From positions 669,891 to 733,890 of the forward strand of contig NZ_AZUQ01000001.1 of the NCBI RefSeq assembly GCF_000527155.1: a DNA stretch of 64,000 nt. The letters are read 5' to 3'. A program made the position numbers and the translations under genes. The DNA is from Haloglycomyces albus DSM 45210 (GTDB taxonomy: Bacteria; Actinomycetota; Actinomycetes; Mycobacteriales; Micromonosporaceae). The notes below the pieces were generated by a model. The model saw only the letters and a program-made list of their open reading frames with translations. It was not told the DNA's origin and did no database searches. This document shows positions 56,013 through 64,000 of the stretch, one piece after another (the stretch's first letter is position 1; each line of letters begins with the position of its first letter).

Positions 56013-57024
56013 CGGTTCGTTCTCTCCATTCGGAGGGATTCCGGATCTCGTGGAGCGTCGGTAGGCTGTCCGGACCGTCCCAGATGCGGTTGAAGCCCTC
56101 GATGCCTTCGGCGGCGATGATGTCGTCGACGAACTTCTTTCCGGCGAGGTATTGGCTGTATTTGACGTCGAGGCCAAGCAGCTGACGGATGACGCGTGTT
56201 ACCGATCCGGGATTGGAGCGGTAACGGTTGAAGCGTCGGCGGAGCGTTTCCACCGAGACGATCTCAGTGGCTCCAATGGTGTCCATCATGGCTTCGGCAT
56301 GCCCCTCCAGCAAGGACATGAGCGCCTGGATGCTCTCCAGGTGCCGACGCTGCTCCTCACCGGCGACGGCTCCCAGCAGTCCCAGTTCGTCGTTGGGCTC
56401 GTTCTTGCTGAGGCGTTGGCACGCCTCTTTGAGGAAGTTCCCGGTGTCGGTGATGGAAACGACGTTGCGCACCAGCTCTAGGAAGTATTCCCGCAGCCAC
56501 GGCACGCCCTGAAACTGCAGCAGGTGAGTGGCTTCGTGGAGCGCAATCCACATTCGGAAGTCACCGGGATTGAAGTTGAGGCGCTGTTCTATACCGACGA
56601 TGTTGGGGACGACGAACAGCAGTTGTCCACCTTCCCGGGAGAACGGTTCATACTGACCGAGCACCCGTGAGGAGAGGAATGCCAAGAGAGTGCCCACTTG
56701 TGCTCCGGCCATGTTGGCGGTGAAGGACTCGTCATCGTCGGCGGCAAGATCGACCTCCTTGGCGAGTTCGCGGAGTCCGGCGATGTTGGCGGCGCTCCAT
56801 TTCGGGCGATCGACCGCCCGGATCGTCGTCTGCCGACTGAGGACCAGGCCGGAGTGGTCACTGACCATGGCGACCGCCCGGTGGGCCCGTTCTTCGACGT
56901 CGGTAACCGCCTGCCGGGCCCTGGCCAAGGTGACGTTGGGGCCGCCCCCGCCGAACAGTCGCGCGTATCTTGACGCTCCACCCCAGTTGACGGGTGGAAG
57001 CAGTGTTTCATCCAAGCTTGCCAC
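56005..57024 (-). CDS. Zinc-dependent metalloprotease-like hydrolase (F420-associated family)
   Basis: 339 codons from start 57024. The HEATH motif (163-167, WIALHEATHLLQF) is an HExxH zinc site. The sequence (LPPVNWGGASRYARLFGGGG, LLFVVPNIVGIEQRLNFNPG, RFNRYRSNPGSVTRVIRQLL) belongs to a family found beside tilS in actinobacteria and named as zinc-dependent or coenzyme F420-associated, whose activity is not established. It has no signal peptide. It overlaps tilS by eight bases and follows dacB on the same strand, so dacB, this gene and tilS form a likely operon. Confidence 0.88.
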   Translation of the reverse strand: MASLDETLLPPVNWGGASRYARLFGGGGPNVTLARARQAVTDVEERAHRAVAMVSDHSGLVLSRQTTIRAVDRPKWSAANIAGLRELAKEVDLAADDDESFTANMAGAQVGTLLAFLSSRVLGQYEPFSREGGQLLFVVPNIVGIEQRLNFNPGDFRMWIALHEATHLLQFQGVPWLREYFLELVRNVVSITDTGNFLKEACQRLSKNEPNDELGLLGAVAGEEQRRHLESIQALMSLLEGHAEAMMDTIGATEIVSVETLRRRFNRYRSNPGSVTRVIRQLLGLDVKYSQYLAGKKFVDDIIAAEGIEGFNRIWDGPDSLPTLHEIRNPSEWRERTGA

Positions 57025-57101
57025 TATTCCAGCCTAACCGTTCTGCACCGGTTTTTTCGACCCGATCACGGTTGCGTGCAGTGACACGGCGGCCGGCGGC
57101 C

Positions 57102-58565
57102 TCAGCAGCCACAGGCAGCGGCGGCGGCAGTGGCTTCGTCCATGACCGAGGTGGCCACGGAGCGGTTGAAACCGTATCCGTTCACGATCATGGAATACGC
57201 GATAAGACGTCCGTCCTCGGTGACCAGGGTTCCGGTGAGGGAACTGACCATTCTGAGCGTCCCCGTCTTTCCGCGCACCTGACCGTGGGCGTCTTCTTCG
57301 TCATCGAAGCGATCGGCGAGACTCCCGTTCACTCCCGCGACGGCCATGGTCGGAAAGAGCAGGCGGTTGCGTTCCCCCTCGGTTTGACTGTGCAGAAAGT
57401 CGGTGAAGATGCCGGCGCTGATCCGATTGTCCTGGGACAGTCCCGAACCGTCCTTGAAGTCGGTTCCGTCGGTGGAAACTCCCAGTTCATCGAGGTATTC
57501 CGTGAACACTTCGCCCACGTTTTCCCAATTCATCTCCCCTTTTTCCTGAAGAGCGACCTGCATGGCCAATGCGTCGGCCAGAGTGTTGTCCGACATCCGC
57601 ACCAGATACTCGCTCATGTCGTATACGGTCGGAGAATGCACCTGCCCGAGTTGGTCGGAATCCTGCGGTGCCTGTCCGGCCTTCACCTTTGAGGCACCGA
57701 CCATGGTGGCGAACTCTTCGGCGGCCGACTCCACCGGATCGTCCTGGCGTGCCCCGTAAAGGGCCATTTCAGTTCGCCCGCCGTCGATCATGAGTGACCC
57801 CATATTGGCGGTGTAGTGGCTAAAGTCGCCCGATTCGGTTCCCGGGGCTTGAGTGGAACCGCCGAACGCCGAGTCGTCGACGATGACGGTCTCGGGGGAA
57901 TCGCCACCGCGAGCGTCCAGGACCTGGTCGGCGAGGTCTTTGAGACTTCCCGAATCGGAATAGTATCCGTCTCCGTCCTTACTGAGAGTCACATCGCCCC
58001 CGCCCACGAGAACGATGCTGTCATCGGTTCCACCGGCCACAACGGTCGTAGGGATGCGATACCCGGCACCTAGTTTATCGATGGCCACCCCGGCGCTGAT
58101 GAGCTTGAGCGATGAGGCCGGAGCCTGTTGTTTCTCGGCGTCTTTCTCGTAGAGGGGCTCTCCGGTCGTCATGTCGACGAACGACGCGGTCATGCCGGGT
58201 TGCTTACTGATGATGGGCTCCAGCACATCCGCGAGTTCAGGAGAGAGAGCGCTGTCGTCCACTCCGGATAGTACTGTGGCGGGTTCGGGCGGCAGGTTCG
58301 CCTCCGACCAGGTGATAATACCCACTTCAGTGTCGTCCGGGGAGGCCGCGGCCGACACAATGAGAGAAAAACTCGTTACAGTTGCGGCTATGGCGACGAT
58401 CGAGAGGATCCACGTCAGGACCTGAACGTACCTCGGCGAGGAATCGCGGGCGTCGAACAGGGACTCCTCTCGCAGCGAGTCTTCGTTCTCAGACGACTCG
58501 GTTCGGTTTACATCCTGTGGCGAATTACTCGCCTTGCTGGGGTCAGCTCCGTGGTTGTCGGCCAT
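57102..58565 (-). CDS. dacB: D-alanyl-D-alanine carboxypeptidase/endopeptidase (PBP4, DacB type)
   Basis: 487 codons, ATG 58565. A penicillin-binding protein of the S13 family that trims peptidoglycan peptides outside the membrane. Residues 47-73 hold a membrane anchor ([20 protein letters not shown]) after an acidic, Ser-rich N-terminus. Catalytic motifs: Ser151-Ser-Leu-Lys154 (APASSLKL), SDN in [14 protein letters not shown] and KTG in [17 protein letters not shown] large insertion lies between SxxK and SDN as in the family. Ends in a short Cys-containing tail (AACGC). Divergent from ppa, a layout conserved in actinobacteria. Confidence 0.94.
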   Translation of the reverse strand: MADNHGADPSKASNSPQDVNRTESSENEDSLREESLFDARDSSPRYVQVLTWILSIVAIAATVTSFSLIVSAAASPDDTEVGIITWSEANLPPEPATVLSGVDDSALSPELADVLEPIISKQPGMTASFVDMTTGEPLYEKDAEKQQAPASSLKLISAGVAIDKLGAGYRIPTTVVAGGTDDSIVLVGGGDVTLSKDGDGYYSDSGSLKDLADQVLDARGGDSPETVIVDDSAFGGSTQAPGTESGDFSHYTANMGSLMIDGGRTEMALYGARQDDPVESAAEEFATMVGASKVKAGQAPQDSDQLGQVHSPTVYDMSEYLVRMSDNTLADALAMQVALQEKGEMNWENVGEVFTEYLDELGVSTDGTDFKDGSGLSQDNRISAGIFTDFLHSQTEGERNRLLFPTMAVAGVNGSLADRFDDEEDAHGQVRGKTGTLRMVSSLTGTLVTEDGRLIAYSMIVNGYGFNRSVATSVMDEATAAAAACGC

Positions 58566-58619
58566 AGAAAGAGACTAGAGCATCTAGTAATGAACACCTA
58601 CGACGAGGGGAGTCGGCCA

Positions 58620-59111
58620 ATGGAGTTCGACATTACGGTTGAAATTCCAAAAGGCAGCGCCAATAAATACGAGATCGACCACGAAACCGGTCGCATCCGC
58701 CTGGACCGTACTTTGTTCACCGCTACCGTGTACCCGGCCGACTATGGCTTTATCGAGGACACCCTGGGACAGGACGGCGACCCGCTGGACGCCTTGGTCC
58801 TCGTGCAACAGCCGACGGTCCCCGGCTGCCTGATTCGTTCCCGTGCCATCGGAATGTTCCGAATGAAGGACGAAAAAGGCGTCGATGACAAGGTGCTGTG
58901 TGTCCCCGCTGACGACCCGCGCAAGGACAAGTACCGGGACATCGCCGATGTGTCGGAATTCGATCGCCTTGAAATCGAACACTTCTTTACCGTTTATAAG
59001 GACCTGGAACCCGGTAAGAGCGTGGAAGGTGCCACTTGGACGGGCCGTGCGGAAGCGGAAGAGGAAATTCGTCGGTCGTTCCAACGTCTCAAAGACAATG
59101 GAGAACACTAA
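58620..59111 (+). CDS. ppa: Inorganic pyrophosphatase
   Basis: 163 codons from ATG 58620, seven bases after GAGGGGAG; a longer in-frame extension is rejected. Hydrolyses pyrophosphate to phosphate in the cytoplasm and pulls biosynthetic reactions forward. Visible: [40 protein letters not shown], the metal-binding [14 protein letters not shown] signature, [20 protein letters not shown] and [15 protein letters not shown]. Standard length for the single-domain family I enzyme. Followed by a GTGACACC/GGTGTCAC stem-loop at 59133-59153. Confidence 0.97.
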   Translation: MEFDITVEIPKGSANKYEIDHETGRIRLDRTLFTATVYPADYGFIEDTLGQDGDPLDALVLVQQPTVPGCLIRSRAIGMFRMKDEKGVDDKVLCVPADDPRKDKYRDIADVSEFDRLEIEHFFTVYKDLEPGKSVEGATWTGRAEAEEEIRRSFQRLKDNGEH

Positions 59112-59132
59112 GCGACGTTTTCATGAATTCCT

Positions 59133-59153
59133 GTGACACCACCCCGGTGTCAC
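59133..59153 (+). terminator. Stem-loop after ppa
   Basis: Eight-base perfect arms GTGACACC and GGTGTCAC, 22 bases after the ppa stop, between convergent genes; a second, imperfect GTTCAGA/TCTGAAC hairpin follows at about 59173-59219. Confidence 0.55.
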
Positions 59154-59256
59154 GACGTGGCTTCGTTTGCCGTTCAGAGGGACCCATCCACCTTCCGGGT
59201 TCAGGTGGCCTTCTGAACGGGCGGACGTCCACACCCCACCGCGAACGATCGGTCGA

Positions 59257-60015
59257 CTATTTCTCGTCGGCGATGACGACGTCCAACAACCACGGCTTCG
59301 TTCGTCCCGCCGGCTCGTGGAGTTCGGCTTTGAAGCCGTCGGCGATCAAGAAATCCAATAGGTCCGCGGCCGTCTGCGGCTGCGCGCCACTGGCGATGAT
59401 GCGTCGCGTCACCAAACCGCGCGTCGCCTTGGCCATGTGAGTAACCGTCGTTCGACGTCCTTCATCGTCTTCTTTGAAGATCCGAACGCTCACGCCGCTG
59501 TTCTTGGGATTCCACATCGATGTGTACGCCGAGGAACGCATGTCGATGATCAAGTCGTCCTCGTATTCGCGCATGGCCGACAGCAGGGGGTCCTTCCAAT
59601 ACCGCGCTACGGTGACTCCCAGTTCGGTGAATTTCGTGGTGGGCGGCATACGATACACGGGTACCCGATCAGACGGGCTCAAGAAACCCCACAGCGGCGA
59701 CGCGATACGCACTTGATCGCGATCCGGGAGATCTCCCAGCTGGAGGTTCTCGTACAAAACCCCGGTATACAATTCCCAAGCCGTGACCGTGGGCGCGTCC
59801 CACAGTTTCCGGTTGTGCTCCACGTAATGCTCATTGCGCCCCGACAGCTTGAGCCGTGCGATGGCCTCTTGAGTATCAGCCGACAAGTCGACCAGGAAAT
59901 TAACCAAGGTCTCGCGAACCGGGTTCAACTCAGGCATGGACAGACGTTCCAGCTGTATGGGATTCCCATCCCCGGATTCAGTTTTTCCTTCAGATGGTGG
60001 TAGCAGTATAAGCAC
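59257..60015 (-). CDS. yaaA: YaaA-family peroxide stress protein
   Basis: 252 codons from GTG 60015 (start MLILLPPSEGK, the family N-terminus); an earlier in-frame ATG at 60138 would add 41 unrelated residues. YaaA lowers free intracellular iron and so limits hydrogen-peroxide damage in E. coli. Seen: LLPPSEGKTESGDGNPIQLE, YTGVLYENLQ, RIASPLWGFLSPSDRVPVYR, LIIDMRSSAYTSMWNPKNSG, VTHMAKATRGLVTRRIIASG. The motif order and length match the DUF328/YaaA family. Convergent with ppa and just left of a tRNA-Lys gene. Confidence 0.88.
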   Translation of the reverse strand: MLILLPPSEGKTESGDGNPIQLERLSMPELNPVRETLVNFLVDLSADTQEAIARLKLSGRNEHYVEHNRKLWDAPTVTAWELYTGVLYENLQLGDLPDRDQVRIASPLWGFLSPSDRVPVYRMPPTTKFTELGVTVARYWKDPLLSAMREYEDDLIIDMRSSAYTSMWNPKNSGVSVRIFKEDDEGRRTTVTHMAKATRGLVTRRIIASGAQPQTAADLLDFLIADGFKAELHEPAGRTKPWLLDVVIADEK

Positions 60016-60142
60016 AGCTACGAGTCTACCTTTAAGAGTCGGCAATTCAAGATGAGCGTAGTTTGACGCCACATTCGAATCAAGCATGCCGTGGAACCGC
60101 CCCGGATCGGCGGAAAACACACAATGCATTACAATCATCGAT

Positions 60143-60215
60143 GCGCCGTTAGCTCAACTGGCAGAGCTGCGGACTTTTAATCCGTAGGTTGTGGGTTCGA
60201 GTCCCACACGGCGCA
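60143..60215 (+). tRNA. tRNA-Lys, anticodon TTT (copy 1)
   Basis: A complete 73-base cloverleaf: acceptor GCGCCGT/ACGGCGC with discriminator A, D-arm GCTC...GAGC, anticodon stem CGGA paired with TCCG around a CTTTTAA loop (anticodon TTT), T-arm GTGGG-TTCGAGT-CCCAC. CCA is not encoded. Identical in sequence to the copy at 62411. Confidence 0.96.
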
Positions 60216-60264
60216 CTCGTTGATTCATCACCGTCGACCGACGGTATTCCACGGTCGCTTCCGG

Positions 60265-60711
60265 TCATCCGGAAGCAGTGCTCGTGGCACCGGACTGCGC
60301 CGACTTCGTATCCGCGTTCCGCCCGGAACCCAGGTTACGTTCCAAGACGGCGAGATAGGTGGGTTCGGCTTCTTTCCACAAGCGGCACCCGATCGGGGTC
60401 GTTGCCAGAAACACCGCACGACGATCGCTCGAACACGCACCACGCGTGACTGCGCCCAACTTCTCCAGCCGAGTCACGGTTCGGGAAAAGGCACTCTGGC
60501 TCAAATAAAGTTGACCTTGCAGCTCTTTCATCAGAATCTTGGCCGGACCCTCGCCACACACCTGGGCGAGCGCATCAAGAACGCTGAACTCACTGAGCCC
60601 CAAACCGTGTCGCTCGCCGAGCTCTTGCTCCAGCTGACAGGCGATCCCATGATACGAGTTAAGAATGTCACACCAGTCTTGTCGCACTTTCGGGAGTTCA
60701 CTTTTGCCCAT
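60265..60711 (-). CDS. MarR-family transcriptional regulator
   Basis: 148 codons, ATG 60711. Winged-helix MarR pattern: helical dimer arms (SYHGIACQLEQELGERHGLG), LSEFSVLDALAQV, KELQGQLYLSQSAFSRTVTR recognition helix, LEKLGAVTRGACSSDRRAVF wing with the DxR pair. The typical signal is a phenolic or drug-like compound. It is divergent from the MFS exporter at 60798 and shares an 86-base intergenic region holding a GACATT/AATGTC dyad, so it probably represses the exporter and itself. Confidence 0.85.
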   Translation of the reverse strand: MGKSELPKVRQDWCDILNSYHGIACQLEQELGERHGLGLSEFSVLDALAQVCGEGPAKILMKELQGQLYLSQSAFSRTVTRLEKLGAVTRGACSSDRRAVFLATTPIGCRLWKEAEPTYLAVLERNLGSGRNADTKSAQSGATSTASG

Positions 60712-60761
60712 GACCTGCAGTTTAACACGTTACAAATTTTTATGCCAGTACATTATATGCT

Positions 60762-60788
60762 TTGACATTAAATGTCGACGCATGTAAT
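60762..60788 (+). promoter_or_regulatory. Promoter and MarR-type operator of the MFS gene
   Basis: A -35-like TTGACA (60762-60767) overlaps a perfect dyad GACATT-A-AATGTC (60764-60776); TGTAAT at 60783-60788 is a candidate -10 (spacing 15), with TAATCT at 60785-60790 as alternative (spacing 17). The GTG start at 60798 lies right at the expected transcription start, so translation may be leaderless. Confidence 0.6.
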
Positions 60789-60797
60789 CTCGGCGCC

Positions 60798-62231
60798 GTG
60801 ACTACGACAGAAGAAAACCAAACCACCCCAAACCAACACCACCACAGACCGTCCTGGTCACCGGCACTCTGGACGGTACTCATCACCGCCTCCTTCGCGC
60901 TCTGCCTTGATGCGCTCGACGTCTCGATGATCGGAGTGGCACTCCCCAGCATCGGTAACGAACTGGGGATGTCCAATAGTTCCCTGCAATGGATCGTGTC
61001 CGGATACGTCCTCGGATACGGTGGCCTGCTTCTCCTCGGCGGCCGCGCCGCCGACCTACTAGGACGCAAGAAGGTCTTCGTCGTATCGCTCATAGTGTTC
61101 GGAACCGCTTCACTCGTCGGTGGTCTGGTCAATGACGGCACGCTCCTTATTGCCAGTCGTATCGTCAAAGGTGTCGCCGCGGCCTTTACCGCTCCTGCCG
61201 CCATGTCGATTGTGACGACCACATTCGCCGCCGGCCCCGACCGCAACCGAGCATTGTCCATCTTCGCGGTATTCGGAGCCAGCGGCTATGCTTCAGGGCT
61301 CGTCCTATCCGGCCTACTGACCGAAATCGGCTGGCGGTGGACCTTCCTAGCGCCCGCACCTGTCGTCTTGGCGGTACTCATCGCCGCCGTCATCTTCTTC
61401 CCACGCGATCCCGAACGGGAACGTGGACACTTCGACCTGGTTGGGGCCCTGACCCTGACGGGTGGAATGCTCAGCACGGTTTACGCCATCGTCACCGCTC
61501 CCGAAACGGGCTTTACCGTCGATGTCTGGATCGCGGCCATCTCGGCAGTGGTATTGATATCGGCGTTCTTTATCGTGGAGCAGCGAGTCGCCGATCCGCT
61601 CATCCGTCTATCGGTCCTGCGCAACGGGACGATGGTGCGGGCCAATATCGCTCTGATGGCGCTCTTCGGCTCCTACCTGAGCTTCCAGACCATGATGTCG
61701 CTGTACCTCCAGAATGGACTCGGCTGGGGTGCCTTGGTCATGGCCATGGCGCTGGCTCCGGCCGGATTGATCGTCGCGTTCCTCTCTCCCTCGGTTGGAC
61801 GTCTGATTGACAGGTGGGGAACCACTCCCCTCATCATGGGCTCCCTGGCCTCGATGTTCGTCGGCTACGTGCTATTCCTCTGGCGCGGCGGCTCTCCCGA
61901 ACCGAACTACGTCGCCGACTACCTTCCCAGCGTCATCCTCTTCGGCCTTGGCTTCGCACTCGGCTTCTCCAGCATCATTTCCCAGGCCACCGGCACGGTC
62001 GGCGATGCCGACCAGGGCCTGGCGTCCGGGCTTGTCAATACCTCAGGACAGGTCGGCGGCGCGCTTGTGCTCGCGGTGGTGACCGGACTGATCGGCAATG
62101 CCGCCGGTAGCGGATTCGCCCAATTCCAACCCGGACTTATATTCGTCGCCGGCGTGGCCTTGGTCGGTTTTGCCGTGGCGGCACTACCGATGACGCGACG
62201 AAACAGCAGCCTTACGCTGACCACCTCCTAG
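60798..62231 (+). CDS. MFS multidrug exporter, 14-helix (DHA2/QacA-like) type
   Basis: 477 codons from GTG 60798 (start uncertain; TTG 60762 is in frame, but would lie inside the operator). About 14 hydrophobic segments are visible. Motifs: LDALDVSMIGVALPSIGNEL (DHA2-type motif D1 region), GRAADLLGRKKVFV (motif A) and FGASGYASGLVLSGLLTEIG (motif C, antiporter). SPSVGRLIDRWGTTPLIMGS fits the second half repeat. Such proteins expel drugs or dyes in exchange for H+. Substrate unknown. Regulated in all likelihood by the divergent MarR gene. Followed by a strong terminator. Confidence 0.9.
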   Translation: MTTTEENQTTPNQHHHRPSWSPALWTVLITASFALCLDALDVSMIGVALPSIGNELGMSNSSLQWIVSGYVLGYGGLLLLGGRAADLLGRKKVFVVSLIVFGTASLVGGLVNDGTLLIASRIVKGVAAAFTAPAAMSIVTTTFAAGPDRNRALSIFAVFGASGYASGLVLSGLLTEIGWRWTFLAPAPVVLAVLIAAVIFFPRDPERERGHFDLVGALTLTGGMLSTVYAIVTAPETGFTVDVWIAAISAVVLISAFFIVEQRVADPLIRLSVLRNGTMVRANIALMALFGSYLSFQTMMSLYLQNGLGWGALVMAMALAPAGLIVAFLSPSVGRLIDRWGTTPLIMGSLASMFVGYVLFLWRGGSPEPNYVADYLPSVILFGLGFALGFSSIISQATGTVGDADQGLASGLVNTSGQVGGALVLAVVTGLIGNAAGSGFAQFQPGLIFVAGVALVGFAVAALPMTRRNSSLTLTTS

Positions 62232-62260
62232 CACCAACAGACCAAAAAGGGAACCGGGCA

Positions 62261-62294
62261 ATCGGGGCGAGACGCGTGCGCGTCTCGCCCCGAT
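62261..62294 (+). terminator. Terminator of the MFS gene
   Basis: Perfect 15-base arms (ATCGGGGCGAGACGC and its complement) with a GTGC loop, followed by TTTCTCTC, 29 bases after the stop. Confidence 0.85.
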
Positions 62295-62410
62295 TTCTCT
62301 CCCGCCACCATCCACGAAACCATCAGACCTCCTGGATTGGGACGTGCGGTGTATCATGTTTCGCGCCCGTCTCAATGTAATCGACGCGATGATCGGGTAA
62401 GGTCTTGTCT

Positions 62411-62483
62411 GCGCCGTTAGCTCAACTGGCAGAGCTGCGGACTTTTAATCCGTAGGTTGTGGGTTCGAGTCCCACACGGCGCA
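62411..62483 (+). tRNA. tRNA-Lys, anticodon TTT (copy 2)
   Basis: Same 73-base sequence as copy 1 at 60143; identity extends only one or two bases past each end (TGCGCC...GCGCAC). CTTTTAA loop gives anticodon TTT. Followed by a very long hairpin at 62492-62533. Confidence 0.96.
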
Positions 62484-62491
62484 CCGAAAAC

Positions 62492-62533
62492 ACGGCACTG
62501 GGCCGGAGGATGGTTCCTCCGGCCCAGTGCCGT
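62492..62533. terminator. 19-base-pair perfect terminator between tRNA-Lys and the hydrolase gene
   Basis: Arms of 19 bases (starting ACGGCACTGGG, ending CCCAGTGCCGT) with a TGGT loop. It serves convergent units; on the minus strand GTTTTC follows the stem. Confidence 0.85.
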
Positions 62534-62586
62534 ATCGGTTCAATCAGCCTGGCAACTCAGCTTCGAGCTCAACCGATTCATCTTAA

Positions 62587-64000
62587 TCAATAGACGTCCG
62601 ATCCCATCCAGTCGTCGTATCCGTATCCGACCGGATCATCGTAGTCACGACCCAGCCACGACACATCGGTACCGGCTGCCGCGCAGCTCTCCAATGTCAA
62701 CTGGGACCCTTTGTCACCCTGTGGGAACGCGACACACAAATCTTCATCCACCGTCGAACGCAGTTTATCGCCGTCAACGGTGAACAATTGATTGTCCGTA
62801 CCGGTGCACTTCCACAGAATCAGGTTCGTGCCGGCTGCGACCTCTCCACCTTCAGCGTCAACGCAACGAGCCTGACTGAGCTCGATCTGAATCGTCTGCG
62901 TGCCTTCGTCATATCGGAAACCTTGATTCCGGCCACCATGACAATCCCAGCTCACCAGCGGCGTTGAGTACCGCGAATTATAGCCTTCGGCATCCATACA
63001 GTAACCGGAAGCATCGTCCACGACATCCTGGAATTCGAAGAATCCCTCATAGACTTCGGGATCACCGGTGTAGTTCACATCGACACAGGTTCCATTCTGC
63101 CAATCCGGATTGGCATAGAAGGAGCTAATGCAATCCGCGAATGCTCCGTGACCTCGATAGTTCGGGTGAAAGGACTGCCGAACCATGTGTTCGAACTCCC
63201 CCGCATCCCAATCAATATAGAGCCCACGCGCCCAGGGGTTCTCCGAACACACCGCGTGGCCGTCGAACAATCGGCTGAGGTCCAGGTACCGCACGTCCTT
63301 ATTGAGGGCGGCCTGTCGCACTCCATCCTGGAAGATCGCCACCGCCTTGTTGCGAGCAAACGCCTGGTCCTCTAGATATCCGAGACAACCTCCGTCGTAC
63401 CAACCGGGAAAGTCAGGATTGTCTTCCACGTCGGGGCTCATAGGAGACGGATATGACATGTACACCAGTTCATAATCCGATTCCAGGTATCCCGCACCGG
63501 TCATGGTACCTCGAATGGCGGTAATCGATTCTTCGATTCCTTCTTGGGTCACGCTTACCCTTGCGGCCCAATCGTCGGTGTAATCCGGCCAGCAAGGCCC
63601 TTGGAACAGGACCCGGTTAGTGACACAGTCGGACATGGTCGGCCCGAATTCCACTCCACCTTGATCATTGGCTCCGACCGCCACGAAGATCATTTTGACG
63701 TTCGTATTGCGAGCCTTGATCGCGAGATTGTCCCCCTGATTCAATTCATCCCATTGCGACGCACCCGAACCTTCGATCAGGTGCGGTGTCTGCGCTCCGG
63801 AACAAGCCAGGTTGTAAACCTCGTCGGAGGAGATATCCGTGCGAAACATGGCCTGGTCGTATGACCTGTGGCACCAGTTTCCCTCTCGGTCGGTGTCCGG
63901 GTCGTAGTTTCCGACGCCTTCTCCGGATATTTCGCTGTCACCCATGGATACCAGCGACGTGTCCCGATCCTCAAGGTCACGAATCTCGGGACTGCCATAC
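62587..64000 (-). CDS. SGNH hydrolase with C-terminal ricin-B-lectin-like domain, partial
   Basis: At least 471 codons; the frame stays open to the right edge, so the N-terminus is missing. Block I is SMGDSEISGEG (nucleophile Ser in GDS); VGANDQGGVEFG is the GxND block III; SFHPNYRGHGAF (His block V) is also present. So the fold is that of SGNH esterases or lipases that act on acyl or glycan esters. The last 150 residues (ASGYCMDAEGYNSRYSTPLV, ARCVDAEGGEVAAGTNLILW, LCVAFPQGDKGSQLTLESCA) are ricin-B-like repeats that bind sugars, so an extracellular enzyme is likely. A signal peptide would be beyond the window. Confidence 0.82.
   Translation of the reverse strand, partial: YGSPEIRDLEDRDTSLVSMGDSEISGEGVGNYDPDTDREGNWCHRSYDQAMFRTDISSDEVYNLACSGAQTPHLIEGSGASQWDELNQGDNLAIKARNTNVKMIFVAVGANDQGGVEFGPTMSDCVTNRVLFQGPCWPDYTDDWAARVSVTQEGIEESITAIRGTMTGAGYLESDYELVYMSYPSPMSPDVEDNPDFPGWYDGGCLGYLEDQAFARNKAVAIFQDGVRQAALNKDVRYLDLSRLFDGHAVCSENPWARGLYIDWDAGEFEHMVRQSFHPNYRGHGAFADCISSFYANPDWQNGTCVDVNYTGDPEVYEGFFEFQDVVDDASGYCMDAEGYNSRYSTPLVSWDCHGGRNQGFRYDEGTQTIQIELSQARCVDAEGGEVAAGTNLILWKCTGTDNQLFTVDGDKLRSTVDEDLCVAFPQGDKGSQLTLESCAAAGTDVSWLGRDYDDPVGYGYDDWMGSDVY

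Noticed and set aside
60143-62483. Integrated mobile element between the two tRNA-Lys genes
   Set aside because: There is no integrase, transposase or excisionase gene between the copies. The idea is kept only as a possible recombination region.

Overview
The window looks like chromosome from a moderately GC-rich actinomycete. GTG and TTG starts are common, and several actinobacterial gene neighbourhoods are recognisable: guaB3-guaB next to a divergent DUF5319 gene and a BldM-like regulator; dacB-zinc hydrolase-tilS-(hpt)-ftsH-folE with ppa divergent; galU-moeA-acetyltransferase; and purK-purE. The mix (a BldM-like regulator with fairly low GC for the group) would suit a Glycomycetaceae or Micromonosporales relative, but that placement is inference and nothing here is species-diagnostic.

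Layout. 1-8.9 kb is an accessory-looking stretch: two lipoproteins, a small secreted protein, a cysteine-rich LuxR-type HTH protein, a degenerate erythromycin-esterase-family protein, an OhrR-Ohr peroxide-defence pair with its operator, an MFS exporter gene broken by one in-frame TGA, a membrane protein, a second MFS exporter and tRNA-Arg(CCG). 9-14.4 kb holds class I ribonucleotide reductase (nrdA, nrdB) behind two NrdR-box-like sites, then a PutP-type Na+/solute symporter. 14.8-18.5 kb is one solitary 1225-codon gene with an HEGHH metalloprotease-like C-terminus, the least familiar object here. 18.6-31 kb carries an FmdB zinc ribbon, 5-formyl-THF cyclo-ligase, a membrane diguanylate cyclase, galU, moeA, an acetyltransferase, purK, purE, an HAD phosphatase, an FMN-dependent 2-hydroxy-acid dehydrogenase and an atypical Ser/Thr kinase. 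31-39.5 kb has a zinc-ribbon/cyclase/ATPase/TPR signalling giant, guaB3, guaB, DUF5319 and the BldM-like regulator. 40-51 kb has a COG3044-type ATPase, secA, a tandem GNAT protein, hpf, a comF-like gene, a ferritin-like protein and a DEAD-box helicase. 51-59 kb is the folE-ftsH-hpt-tilS-hydrolase-dacB-ppa cluster, in which hpt is inverted relative to its neighbours. 59-64 kb has yaaA, two identical tRNA-Lys(TTT) genes flanking a MarR/MFS pair, and a partial SGNH hydrolase with a lectin-like C-terminus.

How the genes work together. Purine supply (purK, purE, guaB, guaB3, hpt), deoxynucleotide supply (nrdAB) and folate/pterin supply (folE, 5-FCL) are well represented. Oxidative-stress functions recur (ohr/ohrR, yaaA). 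Cell-envelope and protein-quality functions (dacB, ftsH, secA, galU) fill the core. Three drug-efflux-type MFS genes and one esterase-like gene give the two ends a defence flavour. Long perfect hairpins mark most convergent gene ends. All calls come from reading the sequence; no database search was run.
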